DNA of 64,000 nt from Clitopilus passeckerianus (lineage: Eukaryota; Basidiomycota; Agaricomycetes; Agaricales; Entolomataceae): assembly GCA_944990035.1 (NCBI GenBank), contig CALYLX010000121.1, positions 124,001 to 188,000 on the forward strand, given 5' to 3'. The translations under genes were made by a program, and so were the position numbers. Shown in pieces: positions 24,463-36,537 of the stretch. The notes beneath the pieces were generated by a model. The model saw only the letters and a list, made by a program, of their open reading frames with translations, had not been told where the DNA came from and searched no databases. Position 1 is the first letter of the stretch, and the number at the start of each line of letters is the position of its first letter.

Positions 24463-25601
24463 GAGACTACAATGGATGGATACGGCTCTAGCTTGTCGTC
24501 TGGCCCATCTTTATAGGTTCTTGGGGAAAGCCGACTACTTAACCCATAGGCGCCTTAAGTGCTTCGCTCAAACACATGCTGGTGAATGAAAATGAGAATC
24601 AGAACACAAATAAAGACGTTGGCGACAACGTGGTGGTCCAGAAAGCAGAGCATGCATTGAAGTAAGTGAGAAAGTGGGCATAATATTCTCTTCATCGATT
24701 TTCCTGGATAAGTTTACACACTGCTTTGACACGTATCCAACAGAGCTTTGCGACGCGTAGGCTGAAAATGTATATGATGCGATGTTTTCAGCGACGAGCT
24801 ATCACATAAACAGGCGTGACCATAACACGGTGTAGGCATGACCGAAGGCGAGACGTTAGTAGGCCAAAGAAGGCGTTCTTGTGTGACAAGAGTATCGTAG
24901 GATGTTTATCCATGTGGTGATCAGTCGGAGGTTCTAAATGAGCAAGTCATTGAAAGTCTGGTTGTAAAGTGTCTTGAAGGGCGTCCATTGCAATATAACA
25001 CCCCGATGGCTTGCAACGAGAGAAAGTAAGACGCTCGATATCTGGCCTAAGTACCCCGACTAAGTAGACCATGGCACCCAGTGGTGCAAGCAGGAGGGTC
25101 GGAGAAGCAGCGAAAACGTGGTCCAAGATCTTCGACACGTTGTATTTAGAAGTCTGGAGGTATGGATAGTATTGATCTGTTATAATAGAAGGAGGTGGGT
25201 GTGGATAGCACCGCTGGTATCCATCCAAGTGTGGGGTACCGGAAAGTACAACGACAACAGACAGCCTAGTCCAGAGCAAGTTGAAGTTGCAAATTCCGAA
25301 AATGTATTGCGCAACTAAGCAGCCGAATCTCCGACCTCCGATTCCGAGATAAGATAACGAGCGGTGGCGATAATCCGAACGCCAATAAAAGCTCTTCAAT
25401 CCGAGCTTGCGCTCGAGATCTTTGCAGCCATTTCTGATGCGTATTCATAAAGCAAATTGTGGCTCTACGAGATCCTTTCCGCCCAAAACAGATGCAGTCA
25501 TAGATAACAAACGGTTTACGATGTAAGTAGGCAGTAGTACTTGGGCAGGCAAGGCTATTGGAAACAAACTAGGGAAACGTAAGCTTAATGACACAATGAT
25601 A
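24463..25601. other. Intergenic, includes one copy of a duplicated segment
   Basis: This is 1.1 kb between the two BTB-like genes. Its right part (from about 25319) carries one arm of a duplicated sequence. A frame at 24947-25399 (minus) has hydrophobic stretches but no convincing start, splice pattern or homologue known to me. Confidence 0.4.
25319..25440 (-). repeat. Duplicated segment, left copy
   Basis: This stretch shares a block of about 30 identical bases (GAGATAAGATAACGAGCGGT and neighbours) with 27163-27290, plus looser flanking similarity. It resembles a decayed coding exon on the minus strand (ARYLISESEVGDSA versus ARYLISDSETGDL). The copies lie on either side of BTB-like gene 2. 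Confidence 0.65.
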
Positions 25602-26778
25602 TCATTTCTGTTTCTTTTTCTTCGAAAGTGGAGGGCCAGACCCCACATCCTGCCCAACATCCGTCGCGTCCTCATCCTCAAGTGACAGCAGCTTTGCAGC
25701 CTCTCTGATCGCAGTTGCGTAATCAAATGAAATCGTGGAACAGTAACCACGAGAGTCCAGGCGGGCCTTCATCTCCAGGAATGCGGCTTCTCTGGCGCGA
25801 CAGATTCCGATAGCGTCCCGAAGACCGAGACGGTAAGATTCCCTCAATGTGAGGAAGGTGGGGCGCTGTACGAAGTTGTAGAGAGCGGTCTGAATCCACT
25901 CCTTGACTCCAGAATCGCGAGCGAGCTCTAGAAGCTCAACAGGATTTAGGTCTGTAGATTGTGGGACCGATAAAACATCCTGAAACTCGCTATCCGTAGC
26001 TTTCTTCAGTATACCCGTTTCGTGGTCGATCGCCTGGGCGATCGCGGAAGGTCTACCCATGCTGCTGGTGTACAGTAGCCGATATTGTTTTAGGTGGTGT
26101 TCTCGGGCTTTGAAGATTTGCAAAGACATGTCGATTCCAAGCTTTTCAGCTTCGAGGGTAGATAACGGCTCCTGGCGCTTCACAAGTTCCAGATGTCCGG
26201 CCTTGAGGAGCTCGGGTGCATCGAATTCGCGTCCAACCCGCACTTTCAACACAGGTGATATCATCTGGGAGAGTATCATCTCGATGGTATTACGCCTGAC
26301 CCGGATCATGCCCCAGTCAGACGAAAGACGCAAGACACCAATCCACTCCTCTTCTTTCAAGCAGGTTTGCTTGGTGAAGCGGGGCCTTCCGAGCGGAGGT
26401 CAGACAGTAAACCTCACAGGGTCTAAAAAGAAGAACGTACGGGGGATAAAAGACTTTCAGGAGGGCTTTGAAATCATCTTTCGCAACGTCGTCGAGGACC
26501 ACAACATCACCACTCAGGTCAGAGTTGACCAGAGAGTATCTACCCGCGGTCGTTTCGAACCACATGTTCTCCGTGAATTGAGTAGAGGGAACACGAAATT
26601 GCGTGTTTCCAACCTAGAATAGGTGAAACTGAGTTATCGTGGATTAACAAAGGAAATGAAGTATATTTACCTGGAATTTTATAACGTCCAAGAAATAAGT
26701 CTCATCCTGTACGACAGAGGTTTCCGACAAGGATGGCGTAGAGCAGGGAGAAATGCTTGCAACGACGTTTTCTTCCAT
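25602..26778 (-). CDS. BTB/POZ-like domain protein, copy 2
   Basis: Three exons on the minus strand: 26778-26671, 26613-26441 and 26385-25602, giving 1065 nt (354 residues). It follows copy 1 block by block: ETYFLDVIKFQVGNTQFRVPSTQF, FKALLKVFYPP, KEEEWIGVLRLSSDWGMIRVRR, LREHHL-type spacing, LGLRDAIGICRAREAAFLEMKA and FDYATAIREAAKLL. A lysine-rich tail (SKKKKQK) is absent from copy 1 and could be a nuclear signal. Intron positions are the same as in copy 1, so this is a tandem duplication. Probable role: protein-protein interaction or ubiquitin-ligase adaptor; targets unknown. Confidence 0.8.
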
Positions 26779-29700
26779 TACAGCAATGCCAACAGTAAGA
26801 AGGAGCGACGACAGAGGCGAAACCTAATTGGGAATGACGCGGCTTTTAACAGCTCGAGAAGCGCTTTCGAATAAGCGCACAGGGTACTTCGTCCGATGCC
26901 TAAACCGTGGATCATATCAAGAACGCATATACTTCATCACAACAGACGCTCATTTTGACCATTGCGACGGATTGTAGCGCTGTGGCAGGCTGAAGGCGTG
27001 GCCCAGGACCCTCCGGAAGAAGACTGAAGGGATGGAGACCTCTATTCACCTTTAACTGTGAGGGATTAAAGTTAAAATTAAACCCCCCCTCGACGGTATA
27101 GTGGAATAGGTTAATTGATCAAAATTGAAGATGCCACTCAAAGCACGAGGCGACTTGTAAGCTTGCCAAATCTCCGGTTTCCGAATCCGAGATAAGATAA
27201 CGAGCGGTGGTGATAATGCTAACACCCACTGAAGCCTATTCAGCCCGAGTTTGCGCCTGAACTCTTTGCAGATATTTCTCCTTGCATTTCGTGGCTGTAT
27301 TCCGCCGATAATGAAGCAGAAACGTGGTTTCATCCCGTGTTGAGATCCTCCCTTTTGCTGACCGGATGCAGCCATGGATGAATAGTTCACGATGGCTTTC
27401 CAGTGAACTAACCCTGCTCCAAGTAACCATTCAAGAACGAGTCGGTATGTCGCCCATTTCCCCCGCTTCTGTTCTATTGGATCCCCGGTAAAGGTTCACC
27501 GAAGGAGATTGGTTTCCAAACTTCTCTTTATTCTGCATTCGCTGGTATTCAATATTGATCGGGTCTGAATCTAGAACAATGCTATATAGGCCGAGCGCCG
27601 TCGACCTGGAACCAATGCTCCTAGCATTTCTATGGACCTCACGGGCATCAGACGACTTTTATCTGACGGGATACCTGCTGCCACAGCACCATCAACTATG
27701 ACCTCGGGACGGTTCAAAGACCGCCCAGTGCGGCAACGTTTGGCATGAATCGTGCCTGTCTGTCGACCTTTGGAGAAGACTTTTAAAACATGTGGGCATC
27801 AGATGATACAGACCCTCATATTTTTAACCACGAAGTCAGTGGCAATATGGGAGAGAAGATTTTGAGCAACCCATGTGATATTATATCCCTTGATTCTTCA
27901 TGAAAGGTGAAGAACAGGTGGATCCGATACAGGTACATAAAATCCAAATTTTCATGTGGTACAAAGCTGTAAGTCTCTCGTACGGGCTGGCATCTTGGCT
28001 GCCGCCGAGCACTACGGTGGTTTGGAGGGCTGGTACCTGGTGGGGGTGTGAAAAGCAGACTATCACGCGCCGAATTCTCCAAAGTCGACCTTCCATGCAC
28101 TGTACATCATCAGAAATACTGCGTAGCACCTCGAGTTTCTTCTCCGATTGCTACTTGGCGGCGAAGAACACTGGCCTCGTACCTATCTATTCCAAACGGA
28201 AGTAGGTGAGCCGTGTGGACCTCCTGCCTCGGATGGCATGGGAGGCGCGGTTAACTCTAGTTCTTATGGCATAGATGGATAAACCTTTTTGGCTCAGCGC
28301 TGTCATGGACTTGTACAAGTTACAGCTGAGCTGTACAGACCGGTGACGTCTTTGACAGGGTGCATGCTGCTCTGTACTGCTTTCTGCACTCCGGCATTCT
28401 AATCGCCTAACCGTGACGTCGGGGTCCGGCTAACTCTCTCAATATTTTCTGGAAGTGTGTTTCTTCTACGAAGCTGGTCAACATAGACCTCGAATCCTCT
28501 GGTCCCTTCCGTCATCCATTTCCCGAGAAGGCCTCCTCAGCTGTCGAGGCGAGCAACTAGGAGGTCTATATCGAGTTCGCGCAGACGATAATGGAATTCT
28601 CCGACGATTGGGTGCTTCATGTCCTAAAATATACTAGCATAGAAATGATACAAAGGACAGGGACCAGGTCTTTGTTGGGCAGTCCCCTTACACTTCATTA
28701 CAACGTCTCAACCTGTATATGTAGCACATACTCCGACAACTCTCCCCGTCCGGTCCGTGTCGGCCTGGGTTCGAAAAATTAATGAGTGGCGTTTCTTTGT
28801 ATCCTTTGAAGGTCCTCCGATCGGAGGAGTTTGTTCCCTTTGAAAGGGAGACGTGAATTACGATGGAGGACTCAGAGCGAATCGTCGTGTGGTCATGCGA
28901 CGATTCACGCCTATGTTTGGAATGTGAAAATCACAGGTCAGGCGAAGAGATCGTCAACTGTTCTCAGCCATGCTGAATTTCAGAGGCTTCGCATAGATGC
29001 GATGGACAAATAGGGGTGCACAAGAACCCTGAGCGTCTACAACTCCACAGAATCCTGGGGTCAATAGAAATGGAAGACATGCTCGGTGTGGGTTGCTTGC
29101 ACTAATCAACACGATGACTGATGTTCGTACTGAAGATTTCACAGGTCCTCGAAGCGGTGACAGATATGTGTTGGCCTTTGAGTTACCGAGAAGGGCTCTG
29201 TCAACTTGCGATCTCACTTCGCAAGAGTGATTGACGATTTTCGGCCAAGAGGAAATCAGTGGGAATATGAAAGTGATGAACTGATGAACGTCTAATTCAT
29301 TCGAAGACACTATAATGAAAAGGGAGTCCACGAGTAGATGGGATATGTCATAGAGATGATCTTAGCGCAAAACGTGTATTTCATCGGGGAATTATATCAT
29401 GAAACAACTGTCCGAAGATCAGACTTTCAAAGAGCGAGTAGGTTAAACGCGAATGATAGAAATCTGTCGCCAATAGATCATATGTCAGGATAGGCTCTCG
29501 AGCAGCATGGGTGCGGGTGGAGTAAATCGCAAACTTCCTGTTCGCTGTGGGGAAAAACCCAGGAAATGTTTATCCTGTGAAAAGCGTTCGCAGTTAACCA
29601 GACCTCGGTTCCGGTAAAGGCCTCATCTTGGGCAAAGTTTTCATATATCCTGAAGAGGACAGTCGTAGCCAAAGTACCTGCCGATGCTATGCGAGCTGCC

Positions 29701-30474
29701 AAAGAAGATTCGACGTTCGGCGACTCGAAGTCGAAGCAAGCCGTCAATGTCAGCTTTATCTTGGATACCGTAATTCGAGAAATCTGTCCGGATCTCTATC
29801 CATCCCGGGTGCTCTCGGCCGCCTTCCAAGCTGAGCTGGCAAATTTAAGTGGGCGAAGAGGGGTTTTGCGATCGCATGGGTTGCGGCGGGTAAACTGGAA
29901 TATCCAGCCCCGGAGGAAGGGGATGTATGGAATCGTTCCGACGCGGTACGATCAATGTGCGCAGTGTCAGCCAAACACAAGTTGGAACCGAAAAATAAAT
30001 ATATTGCGATGAAAGGCAAGTACAGAATGAGCAGTAGCTTTTGTTAAGGAATCCCGGGACCGGAATGAAGAGGGATTCGCGGTTGCCAGGTCAATATATG
30101 GCATAGGTAGAAGTGTAGAGTGCTTGGAACGACACCAGTGGCAGGTTGAAAGGAAGGTCAAAGAGGGTATCTCCGCAAATACCCGGGCGGCACGATGCCG
30201 AATGGATTAACCGAGAAGAGCCATCAGATCTTTGACGCGATTTCCAGTCAAAAATAGCAATAGGGGTTCCTTAAATGGGTAATTCCTCTCAAAATGGGCA
30301 TTATTTCCCTTCCGCATGCCGCATTGATTATCCATGAATTTGAACGCCCAATAAAAGTTTATGAACGACTGGCAGCGAGTGCCTCTGTTCGTTCCTCCTT
30401 TTCTCCTTTGTACCACCACCATCTCCCGCTATCAACCATAGTCGCTCCTTCGTTTCATATTCTTGTTGTAAAAA
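26779..30474. other. Gene-poor 3.7 kb, with duplicated segment and no confident gene
   Basis: Apart from the right copy of the duplicated segment (27163-27290), nothing here is clearly coding. A minus-strand frame at 29478-29747 has coding-like codon use (TACFDFESPNVESSLAARIA) but no start, partner exon or known family. Frames at 27816-28205 and 30207-30422 look incidental. This may be decayed duplicated DNA. Confidence 0.4.
27163..27290 (-). repeat. Duplicated segment, right copy
   Basis: This matches 25319-25440, including a run of about 30 identical bases around the GATAAGATAACGAGCGGTGG core. It lies upstream of BTB-like gene 2, while the other copy lies downstream. That fits a larger tandem duplication in which one unit was lost. 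Confidence 0.65.
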
Positions 30475-32774
30475 ATGGATTCTTGTACTTCAGAAAGTGG
30501 CGAACCAGCGTCATCAGGACCCTTTTCGGTTGCAGAATTCGGCAATCTGGTGGCGCTCGCATTCCAGCTGGGATCTCAGGATCGTTTATCCCAAACCTTG
30601 GTGCATTTTGGGCAGGGACTCGAGGGCGGTGACAACCCTGAAACAAATGTCAAACCGCAAACCAGAGGTAAATTTACTTTCTTACCTTTTACCGCATTGC
30701 TCCTTAGAACTTAACATCATATTTATTAGACGTCAAATCCTCTCCCTCCCATTCGACTATACCCGCGTCGCTGGTCTCGACATCCTCGTCGAGCAGCATG
30801 GACTTCGTGACCGCGCCATCTTTCTGTCACACCAGCTCGCCAAGCAGGCCTCGTCAGCTGCTCAACAAGATCAAGAGACATGCCTCAGTCGCGAACCACC
30901 TCCGACACGAACCCAAGGAGAGATACACCAACATAATCCAGCCTAGGCTCAGCACAACGTCTCTTGGTCGTCGTTCCCCTGTATCATTCTTCGAAGACTC
31001 AGACTCAGATGAGGACTACGTTCACCCTTCACCTACACCATCAATCACGATTCAACGCCCCGACACCCCGAAGCCCACACCTTCGCATACAGGTTTCAGC
31101 ATATTTTCTCGCCCTCCCTCAGTTATCTCGCGTCCTGGCACTGAATACGGCCGTGACAGCCCCGATAGCTCACCGCCTTCCCCTCTCTCCTCACGGGCGA
31201 GGTCTAACTCAAGCTCGTCGACCGCGTCTACTATCACGGACCATGCTTGCCGCACACCTACCACTCCTGTATTCATAACTTCCGATGGCAATGACGCCCA
31301 CGAGAGGAAAGCTCCGACAATAGCGTCTAACCGTTGGTCATTATATGCGGAAGATCCGAGCGCCTCTCAACCTCCTTCGCCTTCTGAAGACAGCAGCCTC
31401 TACTCAGGCTACACCTTCGCCGATCATCCTTTCGCTACTCCTAGCCTTGAGGAGGGTGATCCATTTGCGAAGAATGCGGTCCAAGTCGTACGCAGTCGTT
31501 CCATCGGTGCCTCAAACCCTAAGCCCAAACGAAATAGGCGTAGGCGCGCTAGCCCAACACTTTCATTGCCCCCGACGCCGCCGCCTTCTTGTCCCTTACC
31601 TCCGCCACCCATGCCAGGGTTCTCAGGGGAGGAGGATGCATCTCTTTCTTCCGACATGCCCTCGACCAGCGCAAGTGAGGTTGAGACGTCCTCCGTCACT
31701 TCCGGCGCCTCTTCTTCTTCCTCATCGGAGGATGAGGGTTTCTCAGAGTGCGACGGGTCATGCGAAGGGGCTTGTGAGGACGAGAACTGTGACTGGACCC
31801 TTGGGCTGGGTGCCTTACCTAGGGATGACGCTGAGCGACTGTCGGCGCTCAGGAAGAAGAAGTGCAGGGGCAACGGAGGGAAAAGGAGGAGAAGCGGGAC
31901 AGTCACGCTCTCGAGCGTGAGGGAAGAAACAGACTGGACGCTGAGCTTGCCTTTGAAAAAGGTCGCTTTCCCCGGGAAAGCACCTAAGCAGGGCTCACCC
32001 GAGGACAACGTACCAGAAATCGTAACACCGCCCGCTTCTACACCCTCTCCTCAGCCTGCCTATGCAAGGAGTCGAAAGTCGTCCGGGGCTATCCGTCTTG
32101 CTCCCTCGAAGCTGAGCATTCGACCGCCACCTCTATCAAGGTCTCCGTCTCCCCAAACTTCAACTCTATCACCGTCCACTTCGACTGCAGACCTCCGCGT
32201 CCCCTCTCTCAAAGCTTCACCCACCTTCCCATCCGCATCAGCCCTGGCAACAGGAACCTCAGCAGCTTTCAACCTCCCACCCTCCTTCCCTTCAACTCCA
32301 TCAGGTTCTGAAGACGAGGCTGGGGAAGCATATGCATCAGCGTTTTCTTCACCATCGCGATACTCTCGATCGTCAATGTCGAGATACTCCCTCACTTCAG
32401 CCTTCCCTTCCCCTCCAGCAAGTACGCCGCCTGGCTTCAAGAGCCTTCCTTCCCTTCACAACTACCCCTTCCCCTCGCCGCCTACCTCTCTTTCTATTTC
32501 ACTGGGATCCCTTCCTCCTCGACCACCCCGAAGATCGACACCTCTTCTTCCGATAGGACCCACACCCACTTCATCACTTTCCTCACCCAGGTCTCCAACC
32601 TCCTCGATGACAAGCCTTCCGAGGACTGTGAGGAGGTCGACGAGCTCAGTGGGTTCGCAGCTGACTATCCCGAGAAGCTTGAAGACGGTGAAGAGTGAGA
32701 GGGATGTCAGTAGGAGGGAGTCCGTCTACCACACCGCAAGGGAGAGCATGAGCTCACAGGCTTCGTCGATGTGA
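30475..32774 (+). CDS. Serine/proline-rich protein, copy 2, unknown function
   Basis: Two exons, 30475-30667 and 30730-32774, give 2238 nt (745 residues). Exon 1 encodes VAEFGNLVALAFQLGSQDRLS, similar in place and pattern to the first exon of the gene at 19985. Exon 2 begins with a basic NKIKRHAS block and continues as a long S/P/T-rich body. It contains an acidic cysteine cluster near the middle (ECDGSCEGACEDENCDWTLG), KKKCRGNGGKRRRSG, and many SPSP/SSPSSP stretches. The protein is probably disordered and phosphorylated, with no enzymatic domain. The cysteine cluster, with five Cys in about 20 residues, is unusual in so disordered a protein. Confidence 0.75.
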
Positions 32775-34502
32775 GCGAGTTTGCGCCACGAGGGTTGGAA
32801 TGGGTGCATATATGGGTCGGTGTATGCACAGAAAACGGTGCTTTGGCCTTTGGCCCTTTGGATCCTTACCTTTTAGTTCTACCACGGAAGTTGTTTTACT
32901 ATCGGCTTTTTTTATTCTTCTTTATTATGGCTTGGTGACGCTGTCGTTGCGTCTTTCTTGGCTTTTACACTTACATCTGGGATACGCCTCTCTTTTTGCT
33001 ATCATCGAAATCAAGTCGCTCTCTCTCTTTCGGCTCGCTTGCCATCCACCGTCTTTGCCTGCAAACTTCCCCACCAAATGTCGCTCTTTCGCCCTTTCGG
33101 CGATCAACATCGTCCCTTACCCTCCATTCATTCCTTGATCACCGTACGATTACATCCCATCACTTTACCGCATCCTACTGCGAACCCCGCTCTTCTTTGC
33201 CGCCCTTAGCCTCGTGTTGTCACCACCACCACGGCTCAGCGACTTTTCTCATCGCCAAACCACTCTCCCCCGTCGGCTCCTGTACGCCACTTCTCATAAC
33301 GTTATGGCTGGGCTTTCGATACCTCAGTCCCGCGGCTTCCCACCACCGTCGGCATCTGACAGTCACCATCCATCTCTCAGCCATTCACGACATTGGCGAG
33401 AACAGTATCACAGCCAAGACCCGAATTCACCGATTCTACCCGTCCTTCATTTTTTCTCGAAGTCTTGTAATTACTTTACTGCCCGCGTAACACCAAGTAA
33501 TATTGTACATTATCCGCAGCGATGCTTCTCCGTGTTGTTTCCTTCGCTCTCCATAATTTTAACTATAGTTAATACCTACCCTGAATCCAGTACGTATAGC
33601 GCCAAACTTAGTACAGTAGTAATAACCAGTTTTCTTGTCTCGAGCAAGAGATGTGCTACCTAGTAAATTAATCCATTTTGTCTCGAAATCTCAATGACTT
33701 TGGGAAATCTGGCGGCAGGTGTAAATTCGGTGTAAAGCCGCCGATTCGATCCACAACTCTTTGTCAAAGTTTGGGCGCTACGAATAGCGATCAGACCAGG
33801 GCTTCTGAAACGCGCTAATGATAGTTATAGTTAGCCTGGGGCCCACAATCCAGAACACGAATATGTCTCGTCGACAGGGTCTCGAGGCTCTAGATAGCCA
33901 CGCTGTTTTCATTCATCTTTTCCCTGCTGATTCTGATATACTTTGAAGACTATTGTGCATTCTAGCTCAATCACTGTTTCCATGGTCAATATGAAGGGAA
34001 AGCCACGTTTTTTCTATCCTTGATTGATTTTCATAAGCTTTCGACAACATTATGAATTATCCTAATCCCTAGGAAAACACCAATTCATGACGCTTTTCGG
34101 AGGCTGCGGAGGCGTATTCATGTTCCGAGGAAACCATCGCCAACCAGTAGAGATCCAACAAGTCTTTCTGTCCCTCTCTCGATTGACTGACTTGGTATTG
34201 GAATTGCTTCGCTATATTAAATTGGAACTTGCCAAGGCTTGAAGCTTGGATTATCAAAAGAAGTTTTCGTCGACATTCGAACCTATTTCTATCCAACGTG
34301 ACGAGAAACAAGGACCTCACTTGCCGTGAAATGGATGGCTACAGTCTATGTAGCGCACCCCTCCTCGAAGTGAATGATGGAGGCAGAGGTTCATATATCT
34401 TCCGGTGGCTTGCGCTTTCTCTACAAAAGGAGGCAATCAACTCGCGCGTTTTAATCCAACCTCTCCCAACACCTTCACCAACACCTCTCGAAACGAACGA
34501 AC
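32775..34502. other. Intergenic, pyrimidine-rich, no supported gene
   Basis: This is 1.7 kb between serine/proline-rich copy 2 and the NTase-like pseudogene. The plus strand is C/T-rich from about 33000 to 33660, which opens long frames there (to 33663), but none has a domain or plausible composition. Confidence 0.4.
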
Positions 34503-36043
34503 ATGAACGTCGACCTCCCGCTTCCTCTTTCCTCATCATCAAACGCTCCCGAAATAACTATCTTCGCTTCCCAGCTCTCTCTGCTCTTGTCCGGATCCAG
34601 TTTCTACAAGCTCGACGACCTCCTCGCGCAGTACGTCCGATGGGAGTCTTCTTTTCGACAATTCTGTCTCCAGGCCCAAAGCATGCGCTGCGCGATCAGG
34701 CCCCCGAACCTCCACTACGGCCTTCTAGACATGTTCTCCCTCCCTCCTGGCTTCAGAACCACACCCCCGCTTTCAGTGTACAACCCCGATTCCCACCTCA
34801 TCCCGTTCTCATGCCCTTAGATCCCTTGAAACGTCGACGGCCTGGAGACTCGACGACCGTAGCTGATCTGGACGACTTTCGGGCGAATTGGGACGCGTTC
34901 ACGTAGGGGTGTTTTGGAAGCTTGGGGGAGAAGGAGTGGGGGAACGTGGTTGTTGCTGGTGGTGCCGTAGAGGCGTGTTTGGCTAAGCCGGACGCTGAAT
35001 GGGCGACGTCGAGTCCGGAGATGAGGACAACGTGGTTGGAGAAGATGTATCCGTCTTCGGATGTGGATGTTTTCATGTTTGGGCTTGATGAGAAGCAGGT
35101 TGGTTGCCCCACATATGTCTTCTGTTACTACGTGTTAACCGAATGGTTGGGAATAGATGGAGGCTAAGCTAGCTGCCATAGTGTCTGCGATCCGCGCTGC
35201 AACGTCCACAGAGGGCGTGTTGAAGAAGACGAGGCATACTTACACTTTCACATTCAACAATGAGCCTTTGGGTGCGTACATATCCATTCATGCCATCATC
35301 CCCGCTCTCGTTGCTCATTCCAGAACTCGCATTGTGACCTGTTCAGGCGAGCCACCCTACCGCGACATACAGTTCGTCCTCCGCCCATTCTGTACCCCAG
35401 CACACGTCCTCGTGGACTTTGATATCGACGCACCTTGTTGTATGTACAACGGTCAGTAAGCCTCTCACCTTTTCGACTTCCTTTCTCGCTCCTAGACCTA
35501 ACCCTTTCTCTTGTAGGCTCCAACGTCTATGGTAGCCCCCGGTGTATCATCGCCTTGATGCGTCAAGCCAATATTGTCGACTATACCCGGCACTCTCCAA
35601 TTTATGAGCCTTGATTAGCAAAGTATCATCTGAGGGGATATGAGTGCTTGTATCCGGGATTTGATAGAGCCCGTGAGAGGGCGAAAATGCCATTTGTACG
35701 TGTTATTTGACCACTAGGAACCCACCGCTAACTACTTGCTTTTCCCTTCCTCCCCAGCTCGGTAAGAACAAGAACGCGGTATACATCCTTGCTGGACCCT
35801 CCCTACTCCTCACCATCGAGCGCCAATTCCAAGAATGTCTACACGTGGGTTGCTTTATCAGAGAAGCAGAGCCTGGTGAATCGGTATCGGAAAGCGACAA
35901 CAGGCGATGATGTGTACGCGCGGTTTGTTGCCGGAAGGAGGGGGTATGAGGAGTGGGGGGTTGAGGAAGGAGAGATGACTGGGTGGATGTTGGGGCCTGC
36001 GAGGCATGACATGGAAGAGGACGATGAGGATATGAATATCTAG
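34503..36043 (+). pseudogene. Nucleotidyltransferase-like gene, decayed copy
   Basis: This is a paralogue of the gene at 36538-38037 in inverted orientation. It starts MNVDLPLPLSSSSN, then has NAPEITIFASQLSLLLSG, YVRWESSFRQFCLQ, NVVVAGGAVEACL, SSDVDVFMFGLDEKQ, PYRDIQFVLRPF and HVLVDFDIDAPCC. Two in-frame nonsense codons break it: TAG at 34904-34906, where the other copy has CAG, and TGA at 35612-35614, where it has CGG. The last exon needs a frame change near 35845 to reach VAGRRGYEEWGV. Introns at the DEKQ and FDxDAPCC joins are still recognisable. The 5' and 3' parts are in different frames around 34780, at the same place as in the other copy. No intact product is expected. Confidence 0.75.
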
Positions 36044-36197
36044 AGGTGTCGACTCTGTGACTTGAATTCATTGCTTTACCCTCTTTTATTGTCTCGACAC
36101 TCATTGCCAGTGACATTCACCTTCTGTCAAATGACGTAGATTAATTGTCTGTAGATTTGCTTCCTCTAATTCATTATCTGATCCACTGCGTCGTTCA

Positions 36198-36332
36198 GGA
36201 TATGGGCGATTCGTTGCTGGCAGGGGGTATCTGTACTGGGGGGTAGAGGATTGGGTTGGGTTCACATTGGAGGCTATCGGACGGGATATGGAGGATGATG
36301 TTGAAGTTAAGGATTACAGGGTGGCTCATTAG
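36198..36332 (+). pseudogene. 3'-end fragment of the same nucleotidyltransferase-like family
   Basis: A 44-codon frame reads GYGRFVAGRGYLYWGVEDW and ends at a TAG. It parallels YARFVAGRRGYEEWGVEEG at the end of the neighbouring decayed copy, including the later acidic stretch (RDMEDDVEV versus RHDMEEDDED). No upstream exons belong to it, so it is a leftover of a third copy. Confidence 0.65.
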
Positions 36333-36537
36333 GTCTACCAATGTCGTTGATTGGAATGTCTTCTGGACTGATTTCCGTGGAAAACGGATGATACGTGGAC
36401 CAGAAATACCGGCCTTGCGATGTATTTAAAGAAGCGATATAGTATTACAGGTTTTGGGCTTCGAAGCAACAATGTATATTATATTAGATACCGGACAACG
36501 TAGATCTATAGCACATCACAAAATCCTCCTCCCTGAA

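Noticed and set aside
24947..25399. 150-codon minus-strand frame with hydrophobic stretches
   Set aside because: It overlaps the duplicated segment, whose second copy is broken in this frame, so coding constraint is not evident.
29478..29747. 89-codon minus-strand frame with coding-like codon use
   Set aside because: No start, neighbouring exon or family could be identified; kept only as a remark in the gene-poor stretch.
32996..33663. Overlapping long plus-strand frames
   Set aside because: They arise from a C/T-rich tract that lacks stop codons; no domain or conserved pattern.
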